This document shows positions 1 to 7,437 of a stretch of 31,513 nucleotides of DNA, in pieces. A program made the translations under genes and the position numbers. The notes under the pieces were generated by a model that had not been told where the DNA came from, did not search any database, and worked only from the letters and a program-made list of their open reading frames with translations. Source of the DNA: JBBIOI01 sp037443425. Its GTDB lineage: Bacteria > Desulfobacterota > BSN033 > UBA1163. The stretch is from assembly GCA_037443425.1 (NCBI GenBank), contig JBBIOI010000029.1:1-31513 (forward strand), in the 5' to 3' direction. How positions within the stretch are numbered: position 1 is the first letter of the stretch; every line of letters starts with the position of its first letter.

Positions 1-2486
1 TCACCTTCTCTTAGGTCCATAAGTGATAGCTGGGCACTTCCCTTGATTACACTGAGAATATTATTAAAATCATGCGCAATCCCTCCAGCCAAACTACCTA
101 TCGCCTCCATCTTCTGTGCCTGACGCAACTGCTCCTCAAGACTTCTTCTCTCAGTTATATCCCTCTGAATAGATATTGAATATAATATCTTCCCGCTACT
201 ATCTCTAATTGCATCAGCACTAAGAACCACTGCCCTTCTTTCACCTTTTTTTGTAATAATCTCCATCTCAACATTATCAAGCCTTCCAGTTGTTCTCCAT
301 TTCTCCAGATTCTCTCTTGCCCTGGATTGATACTCAGGGGCATAAATATTAGCTACAGGCTTTCCTATTAACTCCTCTTTTTCATAACCGAGGCAATTTA
401 GCGCAGCCTTGTTTATATCAAGAATAATCCCTTCTGTAGAGACCATATAACAATAAACCGGTGCATTCTCAAAAAACTGCCTGAATCTCTCTTCTGATAA
501 CTTTCGCTCTGTGATGTCCTGAGCTGCACCATAAATTCGAATGAAACGACTCCGAGTTTCATCCCATACAGGTATTGCATAATCTCGAACCCAGCGAGCT
601 TCACCAGCGCGGGTGAGAAATCGCCATTCACAGATATCAGACTCTCCACTTGCTACTTTTTGAGCGTGTTGTAAAGCGATTGCCAAGTCATCAGGATGGA
701 CCAAGCTTTGCCACCCCCCACGCTGATCAATTTCATCTTTTGTATATCCAAATACTTTTGTAAATGATTCGGTTAACCATTCCCCTCTAAACCTCCCATC
801 TGGTTCAACCTTAAACGCATATGCATAATCTGAAATGAGCTCAGAAATAAAACGATAACGTTCTTCGCTTTTTCTCAATGCTTCTTCGGCTTTCTTTCGT
901 TCAGTAATATCAATAAGTGTTCCAATAATTCCAATCTTATTTTGATATTCAATCCTTCTTCCATGAATCTCACAATAATTTATCGTACCATCCTTTCTAA
1001 GACCTCTAATCTCAAAGTGTGCTTCTTCTATATCTCCACTTAAACCCTTTTCCAAGATTTCTTTAACATTAGCTCTATCTTCTGGATGGACTAAATCCAA
1101 GGGACTTAGACGATCTATGATTTCATCTATTTCATATTCAGAGATTGATAAAAAAGCCTTATTCACATAGCGAAAAATATTCTCGGAGATTATAAATACG
1201 CCAACTGGTGAGGCCTCTGCTAATTTTCGAAATTTTTCTTCACTCTCAATTAGTGCCTGCTCAGCTTTCTTATGTTCTGTTATATCATGACCAAGGGCAA
1301 TAGAGCCTATTGGATTTCCTTTTTCATCAATTAAATTCCTTGAATGCCATGATATGGTTTTCTCTTTGCCATCTTTGCATATAATATTTGTTTCAAAATC
1401 CTCAACCACTTCGCCTTTTTCTATAATTGAAGTTACTTTCTCAAAAATCTTAGACCTGTATTCCTCATCCGGATATAACCATTCCCAGATCTTTTTATTA
1501 CCTATTACTTCCCTTCTTGAATAACCGCTTATATCCTCAGCAGCCTTATTCCATATCAAGACGTTTCCTTCTTTATCAAGAACATCCAACCAGATATTTG
1601 CATTATCAATAATGCTTTCTTGAAATCTAAGAAGCTCATAAATCTTACTTTCCATACGTTTACGCTCGGTGATATCTCTTGCCACTCCAAAACGACCTAC
1701 AAATTTACCATCCTTGTAAAGTGTAGCCATGCTTAGCTCTACATCTGAGATGCCACCATCTTTTCTAACCACTTGAACCTCATAAAGATCGGAGTGGCTT
1801 TCTCCTCTTTTTGCACGTTGGAAATGATCGAGTGCCACTTTCTGACTTTCATTAGTTAAAAATTCAGTAAAATGTCTGCCAATAACCTCTTCAGGCATAT
1901 ATCCAAACATCTCAGACCTACAATTTGCATCTGTAAAATAGCCTTTCTCATCAAGAGAGAATACAAAATCGTTTATATTTTCACAAAGCCTTTGATACTT
2001 TTCTTCCAGACTCTTTAATTCGAATACCTTCTTCTCGAGCTTTTTAACCAATCGCTCATTATAAAGCCTTAATACCTCTTCTTCTCCCTCGGTGATAAAT
2101 TCCCTGATCTTTTTCTTCTCTACTTCTTTAAACACCTCTTTAATAATTTGAAGAAGTTCATCTGGCTCAATAGGTTTTCTAATATATCTATCTGCACCAA
2201 TTTTTAATCCGAGTTCCTCATCCTTATCATTTAAATAAGTGGCTGTATAAAAGATAAAAGGAATATTCTTTAGTTTCTCATCTTTCCTCACTTCCCTGCA
2301 TAACTGAAATCCATCCATCACTGGCATAAGGATATCAGAGATAATCATGTCAACCTTTTCTGAACGGAGCTTCTTAATAGCCTCTTCACCGTTGCCCGCA
2401 GGAATAACCTCATGGCCATCACTTTTCAATATGGTTTCAAGAAGTAGAAGCTCATCTTTATTATCATCCACTATTAAGATTACCAT
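1..2486 (-). CDS. REC-PAS(x5)-histidine kinase, 3' end cut by window edge
   Basis: About 828 codons are visible and the frame is open to the left edge. From its ATG (2484-2486) the protein begins with a receiver domain (acidic pair D7-D8, phosphoacceptor D51 in SDILMPVMDG). A short coiled coil follows, then five PAS/PAC modules, whose ends are marked by DITERK/DITEHK-type motifs near residues 275, 402, 528, 657 and 778. The H-box MEAIGSLAGGIAHDFNN has its histidine near residue 805; this is the NtrB-like HDFNN class. The ATP-binding domain would lie outside the window. No membrane segment is seen, so it is probably a cytoplasmic sensor whose output is set both by its own receiver and by PAS ligands. 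The SD AAGGGGGTGA overlaps the stop of the upstream receiver gene (5-bp gap), so the two are very likely cotranscribed and translationally coupled. The ligand and the downstream target cannot be inferred. Confidence 0.93.
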   Translation of the reverse strand, partial: MVILIVDDNKDELLLLETILKSDGHEVIPAGNGEEAIKKLRSEKVDMIISDILMPVMDGFQLCREVRKDEKLKNIPFIFYTATYLNDKDEELGLKIGADRYIRKPIEPDELLQIIKEVFKEVEKKKIREFITEGEEEVLRLYNERLVKKLEKKVFELKSLEEKYQRLCENINDFVFSLDEKGYFTDANCRSEMFGYMPEEVIGRHFTEFLTNESQKVALDHFQRAKRGESHSDLYEVQVVRKDGGISDVELSMATLYKDGKFVGRFGVARDITERKRMESKIYELLRFQESIIDNANIWLDVLDKEGNVLIWNKAAEDISGYSRREVIGNKKIWEWLYPDEEYRSKIFEKVTSIIEKGEVVEDFETNIICKDGKEKTISWHSRNLIDEKGNPIGSIALGHDITEHKKAEQALIESEEKFRKLAEASPVGVFIISENIFRYVNKAFLSISEYEIDEIIDRLSPLDLVHPEDRANVKEILEKGLSGDIEEAHFEIRGLRKDGTINYCEIHGRRIEYQNKIGIIGTLIDITERKKAEEALRKSEERYRFISELISDYAYAFKVEPDGRFRGEWLTESFTKVFGYTKDEIDQRGGWQSLVHPDDLAIALQHAQKVASGESDICEWRFLTRAGEARWVRDYAIPVWDETRSRFIRIYGAAQDITERKLSEERFRQFFENAPVYCYMVSTEGIILDINKAALNCLGYEKEELIGKPVANIYAPEYQSRARENLEKWRTTGRLDNVEMEIITKKGERRAVVLSADAIRDSSGKILYSISIQRDITERRSLEEQLRQAQKMEAIGSLAGGIAHDFNNILSVIKGSAQLSLMDLREG

Positions 2487-2491
2487 TTTTT

Positions 2492-2863
2492 TCACCCCCT
2501 TAGGTTTAAAACGCGATGAATACTATCAATAATGGTCAGAGGATCTATAGGTTTCTCAAAATATCCATTAAAACCAGCCTTCATAATTCTCTCTCTATCC
2601 CCCACCATAGCATAAGAAGTAATGGCAATAAGTGGGAGCTCCTTTTTTGGATGAAGTTTTCTTATCCTTCTTGCAACCTCCAATCCGTCTATCCCTGGAA
2701 GATTTACATCAATAATAATAAAAAAAGGATCTTCCTTCATTGCAAGCTCTATACCATCTTCTCCATTATCAGAAGAGATAATTTCATAGCCATTTCTTCT
2801 TAAAGCATAACTTATTAGCCTTAAATTATCAGGATTATCTTCAATAACAAGGACTTTTTTCAT
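2492..2863 (-). CDS. stand-alone response regulator receiver (DivK/CheY-like)
   Basis: This 123-aa protein is a single receiver domain with no output domain. The acidic pocket is E8-D9, the phosphoacceptor is D52 (IIIDVNLPGIDG), the switch residue is T82 (AITSYAM) and the conserved lysine is K104 (FEKPID). The ITSYAM...AGFNGYFEKPI wording is typical of DivK/PleD-type receivers. It lies 5 bp upstream of the REC-PAS-kinase gene on the same strand and downstream of the CACHE kinase. It probably shuttles phosphoryl groups between these kinases or to a distant partner. An SD-like AGAGGA precedes the ATG. The partner kinase is inferred from position only. Confidence 0.92.
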   Translation of the reverse strand: MKKVLVIEDNPDNLRLISYALRRNGYEIISSDNGEDGIELAMKEDPFFIIIDVNLPGIDGLEVARRIRKLHPKKELPLIAITSYAMVGDRERIMKAGFNGYFEKPIDPLTIIDSIHRVLNLRG

Positions 2864-2889
2864 ATGATTCCTCTTTTTTTAACCCTTCC

Positions 2890-3153
2890 TGCCTCCACTT
2901 AGATTAAGGGGAGGTTAGATGTTGGGTCCCATTAATTTAAAGGGGAGGGATAATGTTGGTCCCCTTAATTTAAGAAGGGGATTATGTCCCCCCTTTTATT
3001 TTATGACCCTTCTATTTCCTATTCTTATTGTAAGGCCTCACTTCCTCTCTTTTCTCCCTTTTATTTTAAGATCCCCCCTTTTTCCCCCTATTATTTTAAG
3101 ATCCTTCTTTTTTCCCCTCTTATTTTAAGAGGGGGTAGGGGGGGTAACCCCCC
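2890..3153. repeat. degenerate ~30-bp repeat array with C-rich/G-rich palindromic units
   Basis: The gap between the kinase and receiver genes is built of about eight imperfect units spaced roughly 27-35 bp. The shared core is C-run, TTATTTTAAGA, then C- or G-run. The clearest copies are at 3055-3076, 3084-3104 and 3114-3135, with more diverged ones near 2893, 2928, 2959, 2988 and 3020. The last unit is a hairpin (CCCCTCTTATTTTAAGAGGGG, arms pairing) and overlaps the stop codon of the kinase gene. The open frames across it are only translations of the repeat. It could act as a transcriptional attenuator between the two genes, but that is inference. Confidence 0.7.
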
Positions 3154-4922
3154 AAGACTGTTGGAACCTTTATCCTAAAAATACTACCTTTTCCAAATTC
3201 ACTCTCTACTTCAATCTCCCCTTTTAAAATCTCTTTTAAAATCTTTTTAGTCAAATATAATCCTAATCCTGTCCCCAAAACTTTTCTTTTTAACGACGAT
3301 TCCAACCTAACAAACGGCTGGAAAAGTTTTGATAAATCCTCATCCCTAATACCTATACCTGTATCCTCAACTGAGATAACAATTAACCCCTCTTCTTCCC
3401 CCCTTAAATAAGGGGGGATTTGAGGGTGGTTAAAGGAGGAACCGATGGGAGTTAATTCATCTCTCATTTTCTGGACACTTAATTTAATATAGCCTTTCTC
3501 CGTAAACTTCAGCGCATTACTCAACAGGTTCATAACACATTGAAGAAGCCTTCTTCTATCAGTATACATTTTCTGATGAATTAGGTTAACTCTAAGCTCT
3601 ATCCTTTTTGATTCTATGTCCTTCTTTATAGAATTTATAGCCTCCATCAAAAGATCGTATAAATCAAAATCTTTAACTTCGGGCTCAACTACCCCTGCCT
3701 CAATCTTAGAAACATCAATGACGTCATTGATTAGTGATAATAAATGTTTCCCAGAACGTAGGATTATCGATAGATTCTCCTTCTGCTCGGAATTTAAAGG
3801 GCCTGTCCATTCATTAAGTAAGATACTCGAAAAACCAATTATCGAATTAAGAGGTGTTCTAAGCTCGTGGCTCATCGATGCAATAAACATGGATTTTAGC
3901 TTGTCAAGCTCCTGTAAGCGAAGATTTGCTTTTTCAAGTTCTTTTTTAGCTTTGTCCATCTCATTAATAAGGTTCTGCAAAACCTTTTTAGAATGTTCTA
4001 ATTTAATTAAAAAAATAGAACCACCTAATAATATTATAATCATGAGTAGAATCAACCTATTCCTAAAAAAGGAAAGTACAGAAAGAACTTCTTTATCAGA
4101 ACATACAACTGCTATTGACCAGAATGTATTCCCAATATGTATGGGCATATATACTGCGTATTGTTTAATAGACCTTACTTTTTGGCCGTTTTTTCTATCG
4201 ATGGTGTATGTTGTTATTCCCTTACGCCCCTGAAGCATATTATTCACCATGGAGGATATTGATAAAGAATCCTTGTATATATCAAAAACAGATTTTCCAA
4301 CAAACTCATGAATTGGGCTATACAACAGTGTCCCGTCAGCGCTTAGGAGCAAGGCATAACCTGTTTCTCCGATTCTGATTACTTGCAGAAAACGCTTTGC
4401 TAAACTTTCAAAATCTATCAGGATTGCAATCGTACCTTTAAAAATACCACCTTTTAAAATGGGAACATGAAGGGCAACAACATCGAAGCCCTGAATAGCC
4501 TTAAACACATTGCTCACTACAGGTTTACGTTCTTTCAATATTTCTTGAAAATGCTTCTGTCCCAAAATGCTACTTCCTGTATAAAGACTATATGGAACAG
4601 TGTATAGAATTGTTCCTTTTTCATCCACCCGGGTAATTGACTTAATTTGTTCTCGATGTGATTCGAAAATCAACCACATATAGCGTTGTCCATCAATATT
4701 GTTGTTAATGATTTCATCCATTCTGGATAGTGAATCAAGAATATATGTCCATGTCTTGAAGAATTCTTTAATCCCTTGAGCTGCTTGTTTAGCATGAATC
4801 ATCTGTTCTTCATTAAGTTTCTGGATAGCATTCTTTTTGGCCTCATAATAAAAAACATAAAAAAGGAGAACACACATACCAATAAAAATACTCATTATTA
4901 GTAAGTAGAGTCTTTTTTTCAT
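3120..4922 (-). CDS. membrane histidine kinase with extracytoplasmic CACHE sensor
   Basis: The protein has 600 aa. TM1 spans about residues 6-26. A periplasmic double-CACHE-like sensor covers roughly 30-280 and TM2 about 288-306. A coiled-coil linker (310-345) leads to HisKA with the H-box SMSHELRTPLNS (H352). The HATPase domain has an N-box NLLSNALKF (465-473), G1 VEDTGIGI (518-525), F-box LFQPF and G2 GTGLGLYL. All catalytic motifs are intact. Two oddities come from a genomic repeat. Residues about 497-511 (FNHPQIPPYLRGEEE) are encoded by a palindromic element placed in the loop just before G1. The last 12 residues (LGGYPPYPLLK region) and the stop are encoded by another copy. It probably phosphorylates the receiver gene downstream. 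The sensed ligand is unknown; CACHE domains usually bind small organic molecules. Confidence 0.93.
   Translation of the reverse strand: MKKRLYLLIMSIFIGMCVLLFYVFYYEAKKNAIQKLNEEQMIHAKQAAQGIKEFFKTWTYILDSLSRMDEIINNNIDGQRYMWLIFESHREQIKSITRVDEKGTILYTVPYSLYTGSSILGQKHFQEILKERKPVVSNVFKAIQGFDVVALHVPILKGGIFKGTIAILIDFESLAKRFLQVIRIGETGYALLLSADGTLLYSPIHEFVGKSVFDIYKDSLSISSMVNNMLQGRKGITTYTIDRKNGQKVRSIKQYAVYMPIHIGNTFWSIAVVCSDKEVLSVLSFFRNRLILLMIIILLGGSIFLIKLEHSKKVLQNLINEMDKAKKELEKANLRLQELDKLKSMFIASMSHELRTPLNSIIGFSSILLNEWTGPLNSEQKENLSIILRSGKHLLSLINDVIDVSKIEAGVVEPEVKDFDLYDLLMEAINSIKKDIESKRIELRVNLIHQKMYTDRRRLLQCVMNLLSNALKFTEKGYIKLSVQKMRDELTPIGSSFNHPQIPPYLRGEEEGLIVISVEDTGIGIRDEDLSKLFQPFVRLESSLKRKVLGTGLGLYLTKKILKEILKGEIEVESEFGKGSIFRIKVPTVLGGYPPYPLLK
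3389..3436. repeat. palindromic repeat copy inserted in-frame in the kinase gene
   Basis: The core at 3398-3417 is a perfect inverted repeat with 9-bp arms CCCCCCTTA / TAAGGGGGG and a 2-base loop. It is followed by GATTTGAGGGTGGTT. Read on the minus strand it encodes NHPQIPPYLRG, which does not belong to the HATPase fold. It resembles the units of the array at 2890-3153. Confidence 0.7.
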
Positions 4923-5372
4923 GTTAATAATAGTTTAGTTTTTCCAATTTATCACCTAAGAAATTGTCAAATGGGTTAGCTAATCAGAAAATTGTGCTTA
5001 CTTAACCGAAAAAGATAAACGACATAATATGTTAATATTTTAAATAAATACTAAATAAAAGAACCTAAAGACTTACTCTAAATATTGAACAAAATCTTTT
5101 GAAATCGGAGGTCTATAACTTGAGGAATTTCTGATCCAAATTATCATCTCAAAATCCAAATTATAGATTTCATATTACTAAAAAATACTTCAATGTGTCA
5201 ACACTTTTCTGCATCCTTGCTTTGCTCGCAATGCCTAAAGGAATGAAAATCCTTTTAAATACTTTTACGTAGATTAAGAAATGAACTATAAATTTAAGAG
5301 GAATTATGAAGGATTGAAAAGATTAACGAAAAATTGGTACATTCGTATGAGATAGAATTTTATTTGAGTTTG
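4923..5372. other. AT-rich intergenic stretch, no gene seen
   Basis: I see no credible reading frame or RNA here. The only recognisable item is 5212-5235 (minus-strand core GGCATTGCGAGCAAAGCAAG). It looks like a worn copy of the widespread ATTGCGAGC(G)AAGC-type intergenic repeat. That identification is weak. Confidence 0.4.
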
Positions 5373-5499
5373 TAATTTATTGAAATTATTGGCGCGTCCG
5401 GGAGACTCGAACTTCCGACTTGCGGATTCGAAGTCCGAAAAAGGCAATTTTTCTAACCCCTTGATCTTTCGCCTGGTTTCTCCTAATTTATTGAAATTA
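5373..5499. repeat. 16-bp direct repeat pair flanking the tRNA fragment
   Basis: TAATTTATTGAAATTA occurs at 5373-5388 and again, identically, at 5484-5499. The left copy abuts the CCA end of the tRNA-Arg fragment and the right copy lies about 46 bp beyond the other end of the fragment. The pair brackets the presumed attachment site. Confidence 0.75.
5390..5437 (-). pseudogene. tRNA-Arg(TCG) 3' fragment, probable integration (att) site remnant
   Basis: On the minus strand the sequence has an anticodon stem-loop CGGA-CTTCGAA-TCCG (loop 5427-5433, anticodon TCG), a five-base variable region, a T-loop TTCGAGT and a 3' end CGGACGC-G-CCA. The acceptor 5' strand, the D arm and the first anticodon-stem base are absent. 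The T stem is one base short on its 3' side (CTCC where CTTCC would pair). A functional tRNA is therefore impossible. A tRNA 3' half of this kind is the usual footprint of tyrosine-integrase insertion into a tRNA gene. The intact tRNA-Arg should lie elsewhere in the genome. Confidence 0.75.
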
Positions 5500-5563
5500 A
5501 AAGACTAATCGAATTAAATCTTAGTATTTTTTATTTTACTTTAGTCTATATATTTGAGCTTAT

Positions 5564-5595
5564 TTTAGCACAAATTTAGCACAATTTTAGCACAA
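5564..5595. repeat. three TTTAGCACAA iterons at exact 11-bp spacing
   Basis: Identical decamers stand at 5564-5573, 5575-5584 and 5586-5595, about one DNA turn apart. They are bracketed by TAGTCTAT at 5542-5549 and 5602-5609. Lying about 125 bp from the tRNA fragment, they look like arm-type binding sites for an integrase or excisionase. No integrase gene is present in the window. Confidence 0.65.
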
Positions 5596-5783
5596 TAATT
5601 ATAGTCTATCATCATCCCGTCTTTGGGGGATAATTTGTGATAGGGATATTCTATTGAAATGACACAAAACTCAACAAGTTGGGGGCATTATTAAAAGGTA
5701 AGATTTAATTTGATATGAAGCAAATCAATACTGATTTCATAAGTGCAACCCATTTTCCAAGACATTTTTTAATCATATTATAC

Positions 5784-5812
5784 TTGACATAGATTTAGAT
5801 TTTGGATATTAT
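5784..5812 (+). promoter_or_regulatory. sigma-70-type promoter for the DUF4143 ATPase gene
   Basis: TTGACA (5784-5789) and TATTAT (5807-5812) are separated by 17 bp. Transcription would begin near 5819, about 15 bases before the ATG at 5834. No Shine-Dalgarno is visible, so the leader is very short. Confidence 0.6.
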
Positions 5813-5833
5813 AATTCCAAAAATAGACTAAAA

Positions 5834-6967
5834 ATGGAAGTGATAAAACGATTTTTGAGACCTGAAAAGCAAAGCTTTTTTCTCTTTGGACCGAGGGGCA
5901 CAGGGAAGTCCACCTTTATCAAAAGGACCTATCCACAGGCATTATACCTTGATCTTTTACTTCCCGATGTCTTTAGAAACTATTCCGCCCGCCCCGAAAG
6001 ACTAAAAGAATTAATGGATGCAAACAAAGAGAAAAAAACGGTAATTATAGACGAGATACAGAAGGCCCCCCAACTTTTGGAAGTAGTGCATAGCCTCATT
6101 GAGGAGAAGCGGGGTATCCAGTTTATCATGACTGGTTCAAGTGCTCGCAAGTTACGAAGGGGAGGTGTGAACCTCCTTGCTGGTCGAGCCCTTATGAGAC
6201 ATATGCACCCATTTATGGCAGCCGAGCTCAAAAATCTGTTTGATCTCGATAAAGCACTACAAATAGGAACGATACCACTTATCATAAATAGCACAAACCC
6301 GATGGCAACACTTCAGGCTTATGTAGATCTCTACATAAGGGAAGAAGTCCAGATGGAAGGGCTCACTCGAAACATTGGGAACTTTACAAGGTTTCTCGAA
6401 GCTATTAGCTTTTCGCATGGCTCAGTCCTGAATATTAGCAATGTGGCGCGTGAATGCCAGGTAGAACGTAAAGTAGTGGAGGGTTATATTGTAATATTAG
6501 AAGACTTGCTTATTGCTTTTAGAATCCCTGTATTTTCTCGGAGGGCAAAAAGAGCTTTAGTGGTTCATCCCAAATTTTATTTCTTTGATGCTGGTATTTA
6601 TAATATTCTTCGACCATCTGGTCCTCTTGATAGACCTGAGGAAAAATCAGGTGCAGCCCTCGAAGGGTTTGTAGCACAGCACCTGAGGGCATGGATAGAT
6701 TATTTTCATCCCGATTGCGAACTCTTTTATTGGAGAACAAGTGCAGGAACCGAAGTTGACTTTATTGTTTATGGCAAGGAAATCTTTTATGCGATAGAGG
6801 TAAAAAACTCCTCAATCATCCATCCTCAGGACTTAAGACCACTTAAATCATTCGGCGAAGACTATCCAGAAGCAAAAAGGTTCCTTCTCTATAGGGGAAC
6901 GGATAAACTCTTAAGAGATGGTATTTCCATCGAGCCTGTTACGGAATTTCTTCTTGGATTGAAGTAA
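5834..6967 (+). CDS. AAA+ family ATPase with DUF4143 C-terminal domain
   Basis: This 377-aa protein has an N-terminal P-loop ATPase with Walker A GPRGTGKS (19-26), Walker B VIIDE (70-74) and a sensor-like TGSSARKL (100-107). A middle winged-helix-like part follows, then the DUF4143 region with GTEVDFIV (305-312) and YAIEVKNS (319-326). That spacing of acidic residues and lysine is reminiscent of a PD-(D/E)XK nuclease-like fold. Length and order match the usual orphan ATPase/DUF4143 family, whose biological role is unsettled; such genes are common in bacterial and archaeal accessory DNA. The frame is complete, while its island neighbours are broken. It has its own TTGACA/TATTAT promoter. The downstream genes are on the other strand, so it is monocistronic. 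Confidence 0.92.
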   Translation: MEVIKRFLRPEKQSFFLFGPRGTGKSTFIKRTYPQALYLDLLLPDVFRNYSARPERLKELMDANKEKKTVIIDEIQKAPQLLEVVHSLIEEKRGIQFIMTGSSARKLRRGGVNLLAGRALMRHMHPFMAAELKNLFDLDKALQIGTIPLIINSTNPMATLQAYVDLYIREEVQMEGLTRNIGNFTRFLEAISFSHGSVLNISNVARECQVERKVVEGYIVILEDLLIAFRIPVFSRRAKRALVVHPKFYFFDAGIYNILRPSGPLDRPEEKSGAALEGFVAQHLRAWIDYFHPDCELFYWRTSAGTEVDFIVYGKEIFYAIEVKNSSIIHPQDLRPLKSFGEDYPEAKRFLLYRGTDKLLRDGISIEPVTEFLLGLK

Positions 6968-7057
6968 AGTGTCTAAGTAAATTGAAAAAGAAAATATGGG
7001 GTTTCTGGTATTGAATAGCAAAAATAGAACCGTCTTTTTTAAATTTTTGACATATCT

Positions 7058-7231
7058 CTACGATAATCTATTAATGATTCTTTTAACGAGGCCATCTTCA
7101 ATTTCTCTATGTCTTGGAATGGGTTGAGTCTTACCAGTTTGAGGATTTTTATACCAATCATGGTTAGCACCATGACGCACAAAAACCCAACCAATTGAAC
7201 TGATTATTCTAAGCAATTCTTCTCTTTTTAA
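7058..7231 (-). pseudogene. hicA: HicA-like mRNA interferase toxin, start codon probably lost
   Basis: The frame LKREELLRIISSIGWVFVRH through to INRLS-stop (57 codons after the TTA at 7229-7231) is a typical HicA/YcfA fold. It has the catalytic histidine in RHGANHD (H24) and the PIPRHREI motif. The frame overlaps the 3' end of hicB. No ATG, GTG or TTG exists between the preceding in-frame stop and the homologous region. TTA stands where a start (for example TTG or ATG then AAA AGA) is expected; an upstream in-frame ATT is the only rare alternative. Either the toxin has been inactivated by one substitution or it uses a non-standard start. The family cleaves mRNA and is neutralised by HicB. Confidence 0.7.
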
Positions 7232-7419
7232 ATTGATAATTCCAATATCTGAAAAGGTTCTGCCTCGGGCACCAAGCCATTTCTAATATCATTATAGATT
7301 TCTATTAAATTATTCTTTAATTCCTCCAGAGTTGTCCCCTGGCTTTCATATTCAGGATATTCCTGGATATATCCCACAAACCATTCTTTTTCCTTTTTAT
7401 ATACAATGTTTATTTTCAT
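7228..7419 (-). CDS. hicB: short HicB-like antitoxin (UPF0150 type)
   Basis: This 63-aa protein begins MKINIVYKKEKEWFVGYIQE and contains the HicB core ...GTTLEELKNNLIEIYND. It has only the partially degraded RNase-H-like HicB domain and no C-terminal DNA-binding domain, as in short UPF0150 members. A strong SD (AGGAAGGAG, 7425-7433) precedes the ATG. The hicA-like frame overlaps its stop, the expected arrangement of a cotranscribed toxin-antitoxin pair in the antitoxin-first order. It would bind and block the toxin. Since the toxin start looks lost, this may be a surviving orphan antitoxin. Confidence 0.82.
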   Translation of the reverse strand: MKINIVYKKEKEWFVGYIQEYPEYESQGTTLEELKNNLIEIYNDIRNGLVPEAEPFQILELSI

Positions 7420-7437
7420 AAATTTCTCCTTCCTATA

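Noticed and set aside
2890..3153. CRISPR-like array because units recur about every 30 bp
   Set aside because: There is no constant repeat alternating with unrelated spacers. The units are degenerate copies of one C/G-rich palindrome and no cas genes are near.
2919..3178. Plus-strand open frames encoding Pro/Phe-rich peptides
   Set aside because: They are translations of the repeat array, without ribosome binding sites or recognisable domains.
3616..4233. 205-codon plus-strand frame
   Set aside because: It is wholly antisense to the HisKA/CACHE kinase gene, whose conserved motifs prove the minus-strand frame.
5390..5437. Functional tRNA-Arg gene
   Set aside because: The 5' half (acceptor strand, D arm) is missing and the T stem has lost a base.
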